Source of the DNA: Bacteroidales bacterium
Lineage (GTDB): Bacteria; Bacteroidota; Bacteroidia; Bacteroidales; VadinHA17
Length of the DNA stretch: 64,000 nucleotides
Assembly: GCA_003157015.1 (NCBI GenBank)
Contig: PMIJ01000114.1
Span: 1 to 64,000 of the forward strand
Reading direction: 5' to 3'
Positions 27,435 through 36,790 of the stretch are shown piece by piece (the first letter of the stretch is position 1; every line of letters starts with the position of its first letter). The position numbers and the translations under genes were made by a program. Below the pieces are notes generated by a model. That model searched no databases. It was not told the origin of the DNA and worked only from the letters and a program-made list of their open reading frames with translations.

Positions 27435-27809
27435 ATGAAGAGCGACAATGTCATACAAACTAAAAGTTACGCTTTTGCTTTAAAGATTGTAAAAATATAT
27501 CAGTTTCTAATTGAGGAGAAGAAGGAGTTTGTACTTTCAAAGCAGCTTCTCAAAAGCGGTACATCAATTGGAGCAAACACTGAAGAAGCACTGGGAGGAC
27601 AAACAGATAAAGACTTTTATACAAAGTTTAATATTGTTTATAAGGAAGCCAGGGAAACACATTTCTGGTTAAGACTTCTGAGAGACTCGAATATTCTAAG
27701 GGGTGAGCAAGCAGACAGTCTTTTAGAAGATTGTGAGGAAATCCTAAAAATTGTTGGTTCAATCACTAAAACACTAAAGTCAAAACTTTATCCAAATAAT
27801 AATTCGTAA
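27435..27809 (+). CDS. Four-helix-bundle protein (S23/IVP type)
   Basis: This 124-residue all-helical protein has the family pattern: YAFALKIVKIYQFLIEE, LSKQLLKSGTSIGANTEEALGG (about residues 34-55), DFYTKFNIVYKEARETHFWLRLL (about 60-82) and a last helix. The family includes proteins encoded in 23S rRNA intervening sequences and the Avd accessory of diversity-generating retroelements. No reverse transcriptase or template repeat is present here. Repeats flank it on both sides and its stop codon lies in the right one. The function is unknown. Confidence 0.88.
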   Translation: MKSDNVIQTKSYAFALKIVKIYQFLIEEKKEFVLSKQLLKSGTSIGANTEEALGGQTDKDFYTKFNIVYKEARETHFWLRLLRDSNILRGEQADSLLEDCEEILKIVGSITKTLKSKLYPNNNS

Positions 27810-27833
27810 TTCGTCATTTCTAATTTCAAATTA
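27801..27833. repeat. Right flank of the four-helix-bundle gene
   Basis: AATTCGTAATTCG (27801-27813) is the inverse complement of the left-flank unit. TCTAATTTCAAATT mirrors the left ACAAATTAGAAATT. The coding region's TAA (27807-27809) is inside this sequence. Confidence 0.7.
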
Positions 27834-27844
27834 ATTATCCAATT

Positions 27845-29050
27845 ATGAAACAAAGAAGTTTAATATTATTTGTAACAATCTTTCTGGCTGGACAATTTGC
27901 AGATTGCCAGGGATTTCTAAGGGTTCAGGGAAAACAGATCGTAAATGAAAAAAACGAAAATGTCCTTCTGCGAGGAATCGGTCTTGGTGGTTGGATGCTT
28001 CAGGAACCATATATGTTTCAACTTTCCGAAGTTGCAGGAAATCAAACTGACATAAAATCAAAAATAAGCGGATTGATCGGTCAGAAGAACTGCGATGAAT
28101 TCTATAAACGTTTTCTGACTAATATGATAACAGAAAAGGATATTGATGCTCTAAAAAAATGGGGATTTAATTCTGTACGGCTGCCAATGCATTACAACCT
28201 GTTTACCCTGCCCGTAGATAAAGAACCTGTTGCCGGACAAAATACATGGCTGGAAATCGGATTTAAATTGACTGATAACCTGCTGTCGTGGTGCAGGAAA
28301 TATAATATCTACCTGATTCTTGATCTCCATGCCACCTCGGGAGGCCAGGGAAATGACAGGCCTATAGCGGATATAGATACTCTTAAGCCGAGGTTATGGC
28401 AGAGTGAAGCAAATCAAATGAAAACTGTTACACTTTGGAAAAAACTGGCTGAAAGATACAAGGATGAAGAATGGATCGGAGGATATGACCTTATAAACGA
28501 AACCAATTATAAACTTGAAGGAAATGCAGCCCTTAAAAAACTTTTTGCAGAAATTACCCGGGAGATCCGGAAAGCCGATAAAAAACATATTATCTTCATT
28601 GAAGGTAACCAGTTCGCAAATGATTTTACAGGACTGACACCACCATGGGATAACAATATGGTCTATAGTTTTCATAAGTACTGGAATCCGACTACCCTGG
28701 AGACAATTCAGAAATACCTCGATATGAGAGAAAAGTATGATATCCCGCTATGGATGGGAGAATCGGGCGAAAATACCAATGAATGGTTTAAAGCTGCGGT
28801 TAACTTGTTTGAAACAAACAATATTGGCTGGTCATGGTGGACAATAAAGAAAATTGGCTCGGAAAGCAGTTTATTGACTATTTCAAGACCAGCAGGTTGG
28901 CAGAAAGTTATAGATTATTGGGCAGGGAAAGGGCCAAAGCCAACAGTTAAAGAGGCAAAGGCTACATTCATGGATTTAGCTGAAAATGTGAAGTTTGAAA
29001 ACTGTAAAATAAATAATGGAGTGATAGAGGCATTGTTTGGGAAGAAATAG
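27845..29050 (+). CDS. GH5-family glycoside hydrolase, exported
   Basis: This 401-residue secreted enzyme has a signal peptide (to about residue 21) and a TIM barrel. It shows LLRGIGLGGWM, WGFNSVRLPMHYN (about 109-121), the acid/base GYDLINETN (about 215-223), YSFHKYWNP and the nucleophile WMGESGEN (about 301-308). The Glu residues and their spacing fit GH5. Substrate could be a beta-glucan, mannan or hemicellulose; subfamily cannot be set by eye. It starts 35 bases after the four-helix-bundle gene. Confidence 0.88.
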   Translation: MKQRSLILFVTIFLAGQFADCQGFLRVQGKQIVNEKNENVLLRGIGLGGWMLQEPYMFQLSEVAGNQTDIKSKISGLIGQKNCDEFYKRFLTNMITEKDIDALKKWGFNSVRLPMHYNLFTLPVDKEPVAGQNTWLEIGFKLTDNLLSWCRKYNIYLILDLHATSGGQGNDRPIADIDTLKPRLWQSEANQMKTVTLWKKLAERYKDEEWIGGYDLINETNYKLEGNAALKKLFAEITREIRKADKKHIIFIEGNQFANDFTGLTPPWDNNMVYSFHKYWNPTTLETIQKYLDMREKYDIPLWMGESGENTNEWFKAAVNLFETNNIGWSWWTIKKIGSESSLLTISRPAGWQKVIDYWAGKGPKPTVKEAKATFMDLAENVKFENCKINNGVIEALFGKK

Positions 29051-29090
29051 GAATCAGAGATCAGAAATCAGGGATCAGGAACCAGGAAAC
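29051..29090. repeat. Drifted GATCAGGAA tract after the GH5 stop
   Basis: Units GAATCAGA, GATCAGAA, ATCAGG, GATCAGGA and ACCAGGAA follow each other directly from the stop codon. Seen in sequence; no function assigned. Confidence 0.6.
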
Positions 29091-29177
29091 ATGAGATATG
29101 ACTAATTTAATTTCGATCCTTCCGCCTCAAGCCTGACGCCGTTTAGTTTATTGGAAGTTTATGTTAATTATGATTTT

Positions 29178-30014
29178 ATGAAAACAGAACTAAGATATGC
29201 CGCTCATCCTGACGATGTAAAAAATTGGGATACAGCCAGATTACGTAAAGAATTCCTAATTGAAAACATTTTTCTTAAGGATGAGATTTGCCTGGTCTAT
29301 TCAATGTATGACCGTCTGATAGTCGGAGGTGCAATGCCTGTCAATAAACAATTAACGCTTGAATCACCTGATGAACTGAAATCAGAACAGTTTCTAAGCA
29401 GGAGGGAAATGGGAATAATAAATATTGGAGGAGAAGCGGTAATTCATGCTAGTGGCAAGGTTTATAAAATCGGATTTAAGGAGGCTTTGTATCTTGGAAA
29501 AGGGTCTCATGATGTCACCTTTAATTCTGTCTATTATGATAATCCTGCAAAGCTGTACATCAATTCAGCTCCAGCTCATCAGGCGTATCCTTCAAAAAAA
29601 GTCACTCTTGCTGATGCTGAAGTAGTTGTAATTGGAACACCTGAATCTTCCAATCGCCGGACGGTAAATAAGCTGCTTATAAACAGTGTGATAGAGACCT
29701 GTCAGCTACAGATGGGAATGACTGAACTTCAGACAGGCTGTGTCTGGAACACAATGCCGGTACATACACATAACAGGAGGATGGAAGCCTATTTCTATTT
29801 TGAGGTACCTGAGAAGCAAGCTATTTGTCATTTTATGGGCGATCCTGATGAAACAAGACATATCTGGATGAAGAATGAGCAGGCTGTACTTTCACCATCA
29901 TGGAGTATTCACAGCGCTGCTGGAACTTCCAATTACACTTTTATCTGGGGCATGGCAGGGGAGAATCTTGATTATGGTGATCAGGATATCCGGCAACCCG
30001 ATACTTTAAAGTAG
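29178..30014 (+). CDS. kduI: 5-keto-4-deoxyuronate isomerase
   Basis: KduI isomerises 5-keto-4-deoxyuronate, the open form of the unsaturated uronate released by GH105, to 2,5-diketo-3-deoxygluconate. The 278-residue cupin starts MKTELRYAAHPDDVKNWDT, which aligns with the usual KduI N-terminus. RKEFLIENIF, the zinc-site NTMPVHTHNRRMEAYFYFEVP (histidines about residues 195-197) and WSIHSAAGTSNYTFIWGMAGEN follow. The frame opens 9 codons earlier at 29151, but that extension is outside the family length. Confidence 0.95.
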   Translation: MKTELRYAAHPDDVKNWDTARLRKEFLIENIFLKDEICLVYSMYDRLIVGGAMPVNKQLTLESPDELKSEQFLSRREMGIINIGGEAVIHASGKVYKIGFKEALYLGKGSHDVTFNSVYYDNPAKLYINSAPAHQAYPSKKVTLADAEVVVIGTPESSNRRTVNKLLINSVIETCQLQMGMTELQTGCVWNTMPVHTHNRRMEAYFYFEVPEKQAICHFMGDPDETRHIWMKNEQAVLSPSWSIHSAAGTSNYTFIWGMAGENLDYGDQDIRQPDTLK

Positions 30015-30020
30015 GTTTTG

Positions 30021-30108
30021 CCTCCGTGCAACTCTGTGATCCTCCGTGTACCTCTGTGTAAGTTCTTAAAATCAGTTACACAGAGTCACACAGAGAAGAC
30101 ACAGAGGG
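30021..30108. repeat. Imperfect palindrome, CTCTGTG/CACAGAG type, kduI-kduD gap
   Basis: CTCCGTGCAACTCTGTGATC on the left and ACACAGAGTCACACAGAG on the right are complementary with 11-base periodicity. It fills nearly the whole 116-base gap between two co-directional genes of one pathway. Confidence 0.8.
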
Positions 30109-30130
30109 AAAGAAAATAATATTATGAATT

Positions 30131-30925
30131 ATGACAGATTTATTTGATTTAACAGGCAAAGTTGCACTTATTACAGGTGGCACCCAGGGTATCGGGCTGG
30201 CAATAGGATTGTTATTGGGGAAAGCCGGAGCCATAGTATGCGTAAACGGACGGAATAATGAAAAATTACAGATCTGCAAGGATGTATTCAAGGCACACGA
30301 CCTCGATATTTTCACCCTGAAATTTGATGTTACAGATGAGTCCGATGTTGATAAAGGAGTTTCCATGATCGAAAAGAGTGCAGGACCTGTTGACATACTT
30401 GTAAATAATGCCGGGATAATAAAGAGAATTCCAATCATTGATATGGCAATAGCTGATTTTAAGAATATAATTGATGTTGACCTGGTTGCTCCTCTGGTAG
30501 TTTCAAAACGTGTTGTACGAAAAATGATTGAAAAGCGAAGCGGTAAAATAATAAATATGTGTTCGATGATGAGCGTATACGGACGAAATACCGTTTCTGC
30601 ATACGCTTCGGCAAAAGGTGGTCTTAAACTTCTTACTCAGAATATGACATGTGAATGGGCAAAATACAATATTCAGATCAATGGAATTGGTCCGGGATAT
30701 ATTGCGACTTCCCTGACAGCACCCCTGCGTGAAAAAGGACATCCTTTCAACGATCTGGTAATGTCGCGCACTCCGGCAGGACGCTGGGGTGAACCAGAAG
30801 ACGTTGCTAATGCCGCTCTCTTTCTTGCTTCAAAAGCCAGTGACTTTATCAACGGTCATATTTTATATGTTGATGGAGGTATCCTTGCTAACTTTGGATA
30901 CGTGAAGGGGGAGAATGAAGTCTGA
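30131..30925 (+). CDS. kduD: 2-keto-3-deoxygluconate oxidoreductase KduD (SDR)
   Basis: KduD reduces 2,5-diketo-3-deoxygluconate to KDG. The 264-residue classical SDR has TGGTQGIGLAIGLLLG (about residues 16-31), NNAGI, MCSMMSVYG and YASAKGGLKLL (catalytic Tyr/Lys, about 157-167), ending with VDGGILANFG. With kduI and GH105 it completes conversion of unsaturated uronate to KDG. It is paralogous to the SDR at 23528-24370 but keeps the classic GxxxGIG loop. Confidence 0.92.
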   Translation: MTDLFDLTGKVALITGGTQGIGLAIGLLLGKAGAIVCVNGRNNEKLQICKDVFKAHDLDIFTLKFDVTDESDVDKGVSMIEKSAGPVDILVNNAGIIKRIPIIDMAIADFKNIIDVDLVAPLVVSKRVVRKMIEKRSGKIINMCSMMSVYGRNTVSAYASAKGGLKLLTQNMTCEWAKYNIQINGIGPGYIATSLTAPLREKGHPFNDLVMSRTPAGRWGEPEDVANAALFLASKASDFINGHILYVDGGILANFGYVKGENEV

Positions 30926-30990
30926 AAGGATGGAAGTCTGATGGTCTCGAAGTTTTGAGGTCTGTTGTTTAAGTGCGTCCCAAAAGACCT

Positions 30991-31020
30991 ATGCGCAAAG
31001 ACACAAAGACACAATGACAC
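30991..31020. repeat. Single arm of the CACAAAG repeat family
   Basis: GCGCAAAGACACAAAGACACAATGACACC follows kduD, without an obvious complementary arm. It lies between convergent genes. Confidence 0.55.
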
Positions 31021-31028
31021 CAGAACAA

Positions 31029-31991
31029 TCAACCTTTATTTTCCGGATTATCCGGATGATCGTCAGCATACGGTTTGGCATAGAGATCTTCAACTCTGAC
31101 CCTGTTTTCTTCCGTGGATAAAACCACTATAGCCTGGTTTTGTTCTTCTCCAGCCTTTCCATTAAAATAAAGGATGCACGCAAAAATCGGCATTATAGGC
31201 AGGGTTAGAGCGTTCATTATTGCAGATAGTATTATGAATAATGGTTTGGTTGTAACATCAGCAAGCTTTGTAGTGTCTTCCGGATTGACAATTGTCTTAA
31301 TAAAACTGCCTGTGAAAGGCAGGAGTATAATACCAGAGAGGATCACAGATACAACAAGCATAATTATGATAAAGACGCTTACCCAACCAATGTTTGACCA
31401 GAAATTTTTATGAGTGAGTTTTATAGTTCTTGATATCGTGGAACCAATATTCATACCCTCAACCATCATAACAGGTAAAATGAAAAGGTAGAGCGTTACC
31501 ACATATAACATTGCAAATAATGCTCCGATAATAAGTACAAAAATGCCAAGAGCTATTGCAATAGTGCCTACAAAAGCAAGAAGTACCATAATTACAAGAT
31601 ATGGTACAAAATATTTCAGCGACCTGACAATGGAATTGAAAATAGTATTCTCTTTATCTACAGGGTTATACAGAACATAGTACTGAAGAATAGTGTTAAA
31701 AAGCAGGCTGATAAAAGAAATCGCTAATATCGGAACGATTAAACTCTTTAATTTTTCAAGTACAATCATTGGATCTGTAATTGAAGACAACTCCTTCATA
31801 TTTATAAAGGTTGAAACATACTGCAAAACGAGCGACATCAGCAGTGAAATAATGAATAATGAAAGAAATTTCTTTTTATAAAACGCCCATAACGAACTCA
31901 TGGCACTGTCAATATTATGCCTGCGGTAAAGAGGGTGATTGCTGAACTGATCCATGAAAAATGATTTTAAATTGTCTGCAAATTTAGACAT
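31029..31991 (-). CDS. Polytopic membrane protein of unknown function
   Basis: This 320-residue protein has about six hydrophobic segments, starting at roughly residues 36-62, then 85-112, 134-160, 160-190, 208-235 and 250-275. A soluble acidic tail ends KPYADDHPDNPENKG. The overall pattern resembles uncharacterised Bacteroidetes membrane proteins, but I cannot name a family. Its ATG overlaps the last base of the upstream peptidase stop (TAATG), indicating translational coupling. Confidence 0.75.
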   Translation of the reverse strand: MSKFADNLKSFFMDQFSNHPLYRRHNIDSAMSSLWAFYKKKFLSLFIISLLMSLVLQYVSTFINMKELSSITDPMIVLEKLKSLIVPILAISFISLLFNTILQYYVLYNPVDKENTIFNSIVRSLKYFVPYLVIMVLLAFVGTIAIALGIFVLIIGALFAMLYVVTLYLFILPVMMVEGMNIGSTISRTIKLTHKNFWSNIGWVSVFIIIMLVVSVILSGIILLPFTGSFIKTIVNPEDTTKLADVTTKPLFIILSAIMNALTLPIMPIFACILYFNGKAGEEQNQAIVVLSTEENRVRVEDLYAKPYADDHPDNPENKG

Positions 31992-33097
31992 TATTGGTTT
32001 CCATCCTTTTCTTGACGCGAAAGAATTTCCTGTAATATCATGTTAAATTTTCCAGGTTCCTCAAAAATCGGAGAATGAGCTGAATTCTCAAAAGGATAAA
32101 ACCTTTTTATCGGCGCTTGCAAACTATCATAATATTCTTTCGCTATCGCAAAGCTTGTCTCATAATCAAAGGTACCCTGCATGATATAAACGGGAATCTT
32201 CTGAGATGGAATAGCTTGAAATAGATTTGTTTTCATAATAGCATCCCATAGGTAGTTTCTGGTAAATTTCATGCCCTTTAAATAATTTATCTTTTCAATT
32301 AAAGTATATTCTTTACAAAAAAGAATTGGTTCTACGGCTGCAGGGTAAAAATTCCCTTTTTTAACAGCGCCTCCATATCTGATGACATATTTTCTCTCAG
32401 TCAGCATTTTATCAATTGCTTCTTCAGGATCAGAGTAGGGAGGAGGACCTATCTTTTCAAGTTTTCTGATTGCTTTTCGGTCTTTTAATACCCTGGCCCT
32501 CGACAAAACAAAATCATATGAAATTCTTTCGGACCGTTTCTGATCACCTACTTGTCCTACAGCTATGAAAGCATAATAATAATCGGGAAATTTATTTGCC
32601 GTAAATGCCCCAAGCATAGTTCCCCAGGAATGTCCGAGCAGATATATTTTTTTACGTTTAAATTTATGAATCAGATATTCCGAAACTTTTCCGGCATCTT
32701 CAACAAACTGGGCCAGAGTCATTGTTTCCGGTGGAATGTCTTTTGAATATGACAGACCTGCGCCACGCTGATCCCAGTAACAAACCACAAACAAATCTTC
32801 AATTTCAGGATTAAACTTAAGCACAAACGGAAACTCCGGATCTCCAGGTCCGCCATGCAGATATAACAGAACAGGCTTTGTGGAATCCCTGCCGCGAATA
32901 ATCATTTTCTGATTAAGGCCATTAATATTTACAGTTTCTGTAATTGAAATGCTCCCCGGGATTTTTTTCCCATTTTGGTTCAGAAAGGGCTTTGAGTTAC
33001 CGGTACTTTCTGAGAGAACAATAATGATGAGGATTATCAAAAGCAGGGGAATAGAAAATTTGACAACATTCAGGCTGGTAATCAGGAATTTTTTCAT
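31991..33097 (-). CDS. Alpha/beta hydrolase, proline iminopeptidase-like (S33), membrane anchored
   Basis: This 368-residue protein begins MKKFLITSLNVVKF with a hydrophobic anchor or signal (about residues 9-32). It has an alpha/beta-hydrolase fold with YLHGGPGDPEFPF (oxyanion region, about 80-92), CYWDQRGAGLSYS, the nucleophile elbow LLGHSWGTMLGAF (Ser about 157) and a late catalytic His in ENSAHSPIFEEP. The HGGPG and DQRGxG motifs fit the S33 family. The frame opens 10 codons earlier; the later Met before the hydrophobic run is preferred. The natural substrate is unknown. Confidence 0.85.
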   Translation of the reverse strand: MKKFLITSLNVVKFSIPLLLIILIIIVLSESTGNSKPFLNQNGKKIPGSISITETVNINGLNQKMIIRGRDSTKPVLLYLHGGPGDPEFPFVLKFNPEIEDLFVVCYWDQRGAGLSYSKDIPPETMTLAQFVEDAGKVSEYLIHKFKRKKIYLLGHSWGTMLGAFTANKFPDYYYAFIAVGQVGDQKRSERISYDFVLSRARVLKDRKAIRKLEKIGPPPYSDPEEAIDKMLTERKYVIRYGGAVKKGNFYPAAVEPILFCKEYTLIEKINYLKGMKFTRNYLWDAIMKTNLFQAIPSQKIPVYIMQGTFDYETSFAIAKEYYDSLQAPIKRFYPFENSAHSPIFEEPGKFNMILQEILSRQEKDGNQ

Positions 33098-33333
33098 GAT
33101 TTGGATCTTTGGTAAATTATCACACACCTTAAATTACACAGGCTGGAAATAATATATTTTCTAAAGATACTTATACTTAACGGATAAACCCTCCTAACAC
33201 TGAAGCTGTATGATTTCCTCACTTGATTCTGAAGAGCAGGAAATGCTTCTCCCTTGACTTCTTATTATTTAGTTTTTTGCTTTTGAACCCAATGCTTCAG
33301 TCGGGGTCTTCGCTTCGACTTCTGACTTCTGAC

Positions 33334-33933
33334 CTACTTCCCTTTTCTCCACTGTCTCAGTACATTGCTGAAGGGAAATATGCTATTTGGTTTTCTCGGA
33401 GTAAAAATACCCTCATTGACTGCCTTCACATCCTCAATTGTATAAAAAGCATTTGGATTGAAGCTGGTAATAATGTCAAGTACATTTGCCAGTTCATTTC
33501 TCTTTATAATTGAATAAATCAGATGAATATTTTCTCGTGCTCCGTGAGCTTCAACAACTGTTGCTCCAAAACCCTGCCTGCTTAAGGACTGTACAAGTTC
33601 GTTTCCTTTCTCATGAGCGAAAACTCTTATCATAAGGATTCCCATTGCCAGCCTTTCCTCGATTAGCATTCCTACAAGATTACCTGTTGCAAACCCAGCG
33701 GCATAAGCAACAAAATTTATATAGTGATCGAGGTTCTCCATAATCTTGCTTATAGCTGTTATCCATATAAGAACTTCGAAAAATCCGAGGATAGGAGCTA
33801 TGTTCCTTTTCCCTTTTGAAACGAATATGATCCTCATTGTTCCTATTGATACATCACATATTCTTGCCAGAAATATCAAAACAGGCATAAGTACGTAACT
33901 GAACAGACCGGAGTGAAAAAAGGAGGTATCCAT
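33334..33933 (-). CDS. DUF2179/UPF0316-type membrane protein
   Basis: This 199-residue protein has three or four N-terminal membrane segments (LMPVLIFLARICDVSIGTMRIIFVSKGKR, then GFFEVLIWITAISKIM and a third) and a soluble C-terminal DUF2179-like domain (about residues 100-175) with IRVFAHEKGNELVQSL and ENIHLIYSIIKRNEL. This is the UPF0316 arrangement. The frame opens 17 codons upstream, but MDTSFFHSGLF is the plausible start. The function is unknown; the domain may bind a small ligand. Confidence 0.82.
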   Translation of the reverse strand: MDTSFFHSGLFSYVLMPVLIFLARICDVSIGTMRIIFVSKGKRNIAPILGFFEVLIWITAISKIMENLDHYINFVAYAAGFATGNLVGMLIEERLAMGILMIRVFAHEKGNELVQSLSRQGFGATVVEAHGARENIHLIYSIIKRNELANVLDIITSFNPNAFYTIEDVKAVNEGIFTPRKPNSIFPFSNVLRQWRKGK

Positions 33934-34124
33934 GGCAGTGAATATTATATAATTTAAACAAATATAGTAATAACAGGACCTCATACCTCACATGTCGTAT
34001 CCCCTGCTGCAGACCGGATTTAAACTTTTTTGTCTTTTATTTGTTAATGAGATAATCAGAATTGTGTTCAGATTCAAATAATCAATATTCTTGGTAATTA
34101 AATTAAACAAAAACATATAATAAG

Positions 34125-35189
34125 ATGAAATTCAGAAAAATAATTGTTCCGTTGATCCTGGCATCAGTTATCGCGATAGGTATAGTATCGTGTACCGGCA
34201 ATGCTGATAAAAAAAATACTCACACAGGTGTGGAATATTACAGGAACCTTCAATTCAGTGAAACTCCATATGATATTGAAAAAGGAAATCATCCGTTAAC
34301 TGCCGAACAGGCAAAAACAATTAACAGCTATAAATTTACTTATGATAAGACTGGACGTCTACTGTCGGTAGAATATGTAAGAAATAATGTTCTTCTTGGC
34401 TATTCATCAATGCAGGGTGCAGCCAAAATTACCTACGATTATAGCACCAGTCTGCAGACAAAGCATTATTTCGATAAGGATAATAAACCAATTGAGTCAG
34501 CCGGCGTTTTTGCTGCTCAGTATTCTTTAGATCCTGGTGGGAAAAGGACCGGTCTGATGTTTTTAGGCAAAGACGGATCGATGGTCGAGAACAGGAATAA
34601 AATCCACTCATATACATGGAGCGTACTGCCCGATGGTATGGTAAAAGAACTCCGTTACAATCTTAAAGGAGAAGAAACTGTTATGAATCCATTCTGTCCT
34701 TTTTATGAACTGAGGTTTACTTATAATGACAAAGGGTATACAATCAGGATGGCAAATTTTAAAGCCGATACACTTTATAATTGTACCGCGGAGAATTGTG
34801 GCGATATCGGTGTTTCTTATTTCGCTTTCACTCCAAATCAGAGTGGAGACCTTGAAAACTTTTCAGTTTTTAATGTAACCGGACAAATGTCAAACCTTTA
34901 TTGGGGATGGTCAAAGCGTATTAATAAGGTCGATGAGAATGGATATGTACTGGAAACTACTTTATTCGATCAGGATAACGAGTATGTTAAGGGTAAGCTG
35001 GTTCCTGTCACTCGGAATGCTTATGATAGCCATGGTGCCGTCATCGAAGTAAAGAATATGGATAAAGACGGGAATCTTATTAATAGTCCGGATAATGGGG
35101 TAGCTATAACACAATACAAATATGATGAACTGGGAAATCGTACAGAAACTCTCACGTTCAATAAAGACATGGCGCCGGTAAAGGTTTAG
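34125..35189 (+). CDS. Lipoprotein with YD/RHS-like repeats
   Basis: This 354-residue exported lipoprotein has the cleavage Cys near residue 23 (GIVSC). Repeats of the type Y-(D/N)-x-x-G are spaced through it: YDKTGRLLSVEYV (about 71-83), LDPGGKRTGLMFL, YNDKGYTIRMANF, YDSHGAVIEVKNMDKDGN and YDELGNRTETLTF near the C-terminus. These resemble the beta-hairpin repeats of RHS/YD proteins. The function is unknown. It lies 22 bases before the rhodanese lipoprotein and probably shares its transcript. Confidence 0.75.
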   Translation: MKFRKIIVPLILASVIAIGIVSCTGNADKKNTHTGVEYYRNLQFSETPYDIEKGNHPLTAEQAKTINSYKFTYDKTGRLLSVEYVRNNVLLGYSSMQGAAKITYDYSTSLQTKHYFDKDNKPIESAGVFAAQYSLDPGGKRTGLMFLGKDGSMVENRNKIHSYTWSVLPDGMVKELRYNLKGEETVMNPFCPFYELRFTYNDKGYTIRMANFKADTLYNCTAENCGDIGVSYFAFTPNQSGDLENFSVFNVTGQMSNLYWGWSKRINKVDENGYVLETTLFDQDNEYVKGKLVPVTRNAYDSHGAVIEVKNMDKDGNLINSPDNGVAITQYKYDELGNRTETLTFNKDMAPVKV

Positions 35190-35211
35190 CAACTTCAGAA
35201 ACTATATAGAT

Positions 35212-36255
35212 ATGAAGAGAAAATATTTTTCCACATTTATGCTTTTTATTCTGGTACTTTTTGCTTTTTCAGGATGCAACGGGAAAAGAGCTGAAACCAG
35301 GAAGGAAGCTGAACAGGTGGTGAACAAGCCTGTAGCCCCTGTTGCAATCGGAACCGAGACTGCTCTCTTGCTGAAAGATCTTAAGGAGAATGGTGATTAT
35401 GTAAACAGTAAAGTATTTCCGTCGCTGATCAAAGCCTCAATAGTAAATGAAAGTCTTGGCAAAAATATTCTTGTTGTTGATATTCGTCCTGCAAACCAAT
35501 TTGCTCAAGGGCACATCAAGGGGTCAGTGAATAAGAAATTTGAAGATCTGCCTTCCTATTTTGAAAAAGGGATTAAGCCATTTGAATTTGATAAAATAAT
35601 TTTGGTAAGCGAAGACGGACAGGTGTCTAGTTATACGACGTGCCTGTTAAGGCTTATGGGATATGGCAATGTCTATTCGATGCGCTGGGGGATGTCTGCC
35701 TGGAATAATATGTACGCTAAAGAGGGATGGCTAAAAGGGGTATCAGGAAAGTATGAAACCAAACTCGAAAATACTGTAAATGAAAGACCAGCCCTGCTTG
35801 GCATGCCTGAGCTTAAAACAGGCTTAACTACAGGATCCGAAATAGGAGCAGCGAGATTTCTGAAAGTATTTGAAGGAGGAATCTCAGATATTTTTGTAAC
35901 AGCCGATGAGGTTTTCAGCAACCCTAAAAAGTATTACATCATTAACCTTGACCGGAAGGATAAATATGAAGATGGACATATACCCGGATCAGTAAGATAT
36001 AAACCGGAAGGCACGTTGGGATATACTGATGAGATGGCTTCTATTCCTTTTGATAAGCCTGTAGTTGTTTACTGCGCAACAGGGCACAATTCTGGGTTTG
36101 CCACAGCTTATTTGCGTTTGTTTGGCTATGATGCACATACTCTCAAATATGGAAACAATGGTTTTATGTATGATAAGATGGTAAAAGAGAGAACTGCTTT
36201 ATCGTGGCTTCCCTTTGGTTCAGAAGATGTCAGTAATTTTGAAGTGGTAAAATAG
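35212..36255 (+). CDS. Tandem rhodanese-domain lipoprotein
   Basis: This 347-residue lipoprotein (Cys about residue 22) holds two rhodanese domains. The first (about 80-170: VVDIRPANQFAQGHIKGSV) has VSEDGQ where the persulfide Cys loop should be, so it is catalytically dead. The second (about 225-325: INLDRKDKYEDGHIPGSV) keeps VVYCATGHNSG with an active-site Cys. It may carry sulfane sulfur or bind a sulfur-loaded partner at the cell surface or in the periplasm. Three minus-strand sulfur genes converge on it. Confidence 0.88.
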   Translation: MKRKYFSTFMLFILVLFAFSGCNGKRAETRKEAEQVVNKPVAPVAIGTETALLLKDLKENGDYVNSKVFPSLIKASIVNESLGKNILVVDIRPANQFAQGHIKGSVNKKFEDLPSYFEKGIKPFEFDKIILVSEDGQVSSYTTCLLRLMGYGNVYSMRWGMSAWNNMYAKEGWLKGVSGKYETKLENTVNERPALLGMPELKTGLTTGSEIGAARFLKVFEGGISDIFVTADEVFSNPKKYYIINLDRKDKYEDGHIPGSVRYKPEGTLGYTDEMASIPFDKPVVVYCATGHNSGFATAYLRLFGYDAHTLKYGNNGFMYDKMVKERTALSWLPFGSEDVSNFEVVK

Positions 36256-36279
36256 TTTTTCTGACTTTTTTAATACTTA

Positions 36280-36315
36280 AAATTCCGATCAGTTCAGAGT
36301 ATCTGGCCGGAATTT
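36280..36315. terminator. Putative bidirectional hairpin between convergent sulfur genes
   Basis: AAATTCCG and CGGAATTT pair across about 20 bases. T-rich sequence lies upstream (CTTTTTTAATAC) but not directly at the stem, so the terminator role is tentative. Confidence 0.4.
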
Positions 36316-36744
36316 GTATTTAAGAACCTCATTGTCAGTAGAATCAGTTAGAATGTAAATATTCCTGCATCCCATCTGACTCAGAAGCATCCATATTCTT
36401 GCCGATAAACCAGGATCGGAAGAATAAAGCAATACGGGGCCAATATGCTTCATGATCAGACTTTCATGATTTTTATTCAATATTGAATCAGGAGGGATAA
36501 TTCTGGAATCACCTGGTAACTCCATAATACGGCTTACATCGTTATCGAGAGAGATCATCAGGACTTTCCCTTTTAGAGAACCTGCCTGTTTGATGCTTAT
36601 GATATTCGATTTATCTATTGATGGTTCAGCCCATTTTTTGGCATCATTTTTAAAATGATTCACGCCTAATGATCTGATAAGTATAAGAATCAATATTGGG
36701 AGTACCACTCCAATTGCCAGTTTGAATTTTTTTATTAATCCCAT
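36289..36744 (-). CDS. Degenerate rhodanese-fold protein, membrane anchored
   Basis: This 151-residue protein has an N-terminal membrane anchor (about residues 8-26, LAIGVVLPILILILIRSLG). The C-terminal half resembles a rhodanese: LLYSSDPGLSARIWMLLSQMGCRNIYIL follows the strand-loop-helix-strand of the active-site region, but the catalytic Cys position is Ser. The open frame extends upstream to 36843, but that part is read from a dispersed repeat, so MGLIKKF is chosen. It may be a sulfur-carrier partner or structural paralogue. Confidence 0.65.
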   Translation of the reverse strand: MGLIKKFKLAIGVVLPILILILIRSLGVNHFKNDAKKWAEPSIDKSNIISIKQAGSLKGKVLMISLDNDVSRIMELPGDSRIIPPDSILNKNHESLIMKHIGPVLLYSSDPGLSARIWMLLSQMGCRNIYILTDSTDNEVLKYKFRPDTLN

Positions 36745-36790
36745 CTTTGATTCTTGAATATTGTTTCTCGTTTTGCGTTCCTCGTTCCTC

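Noticed and set aside
27435..27809. Diversity-generating retroelement
   Set aside because: The four-helix-bundle protein resembles Avd, but there is no reverse transcriptase, no VR/TR pair and no C-type lectin target gene nearby.
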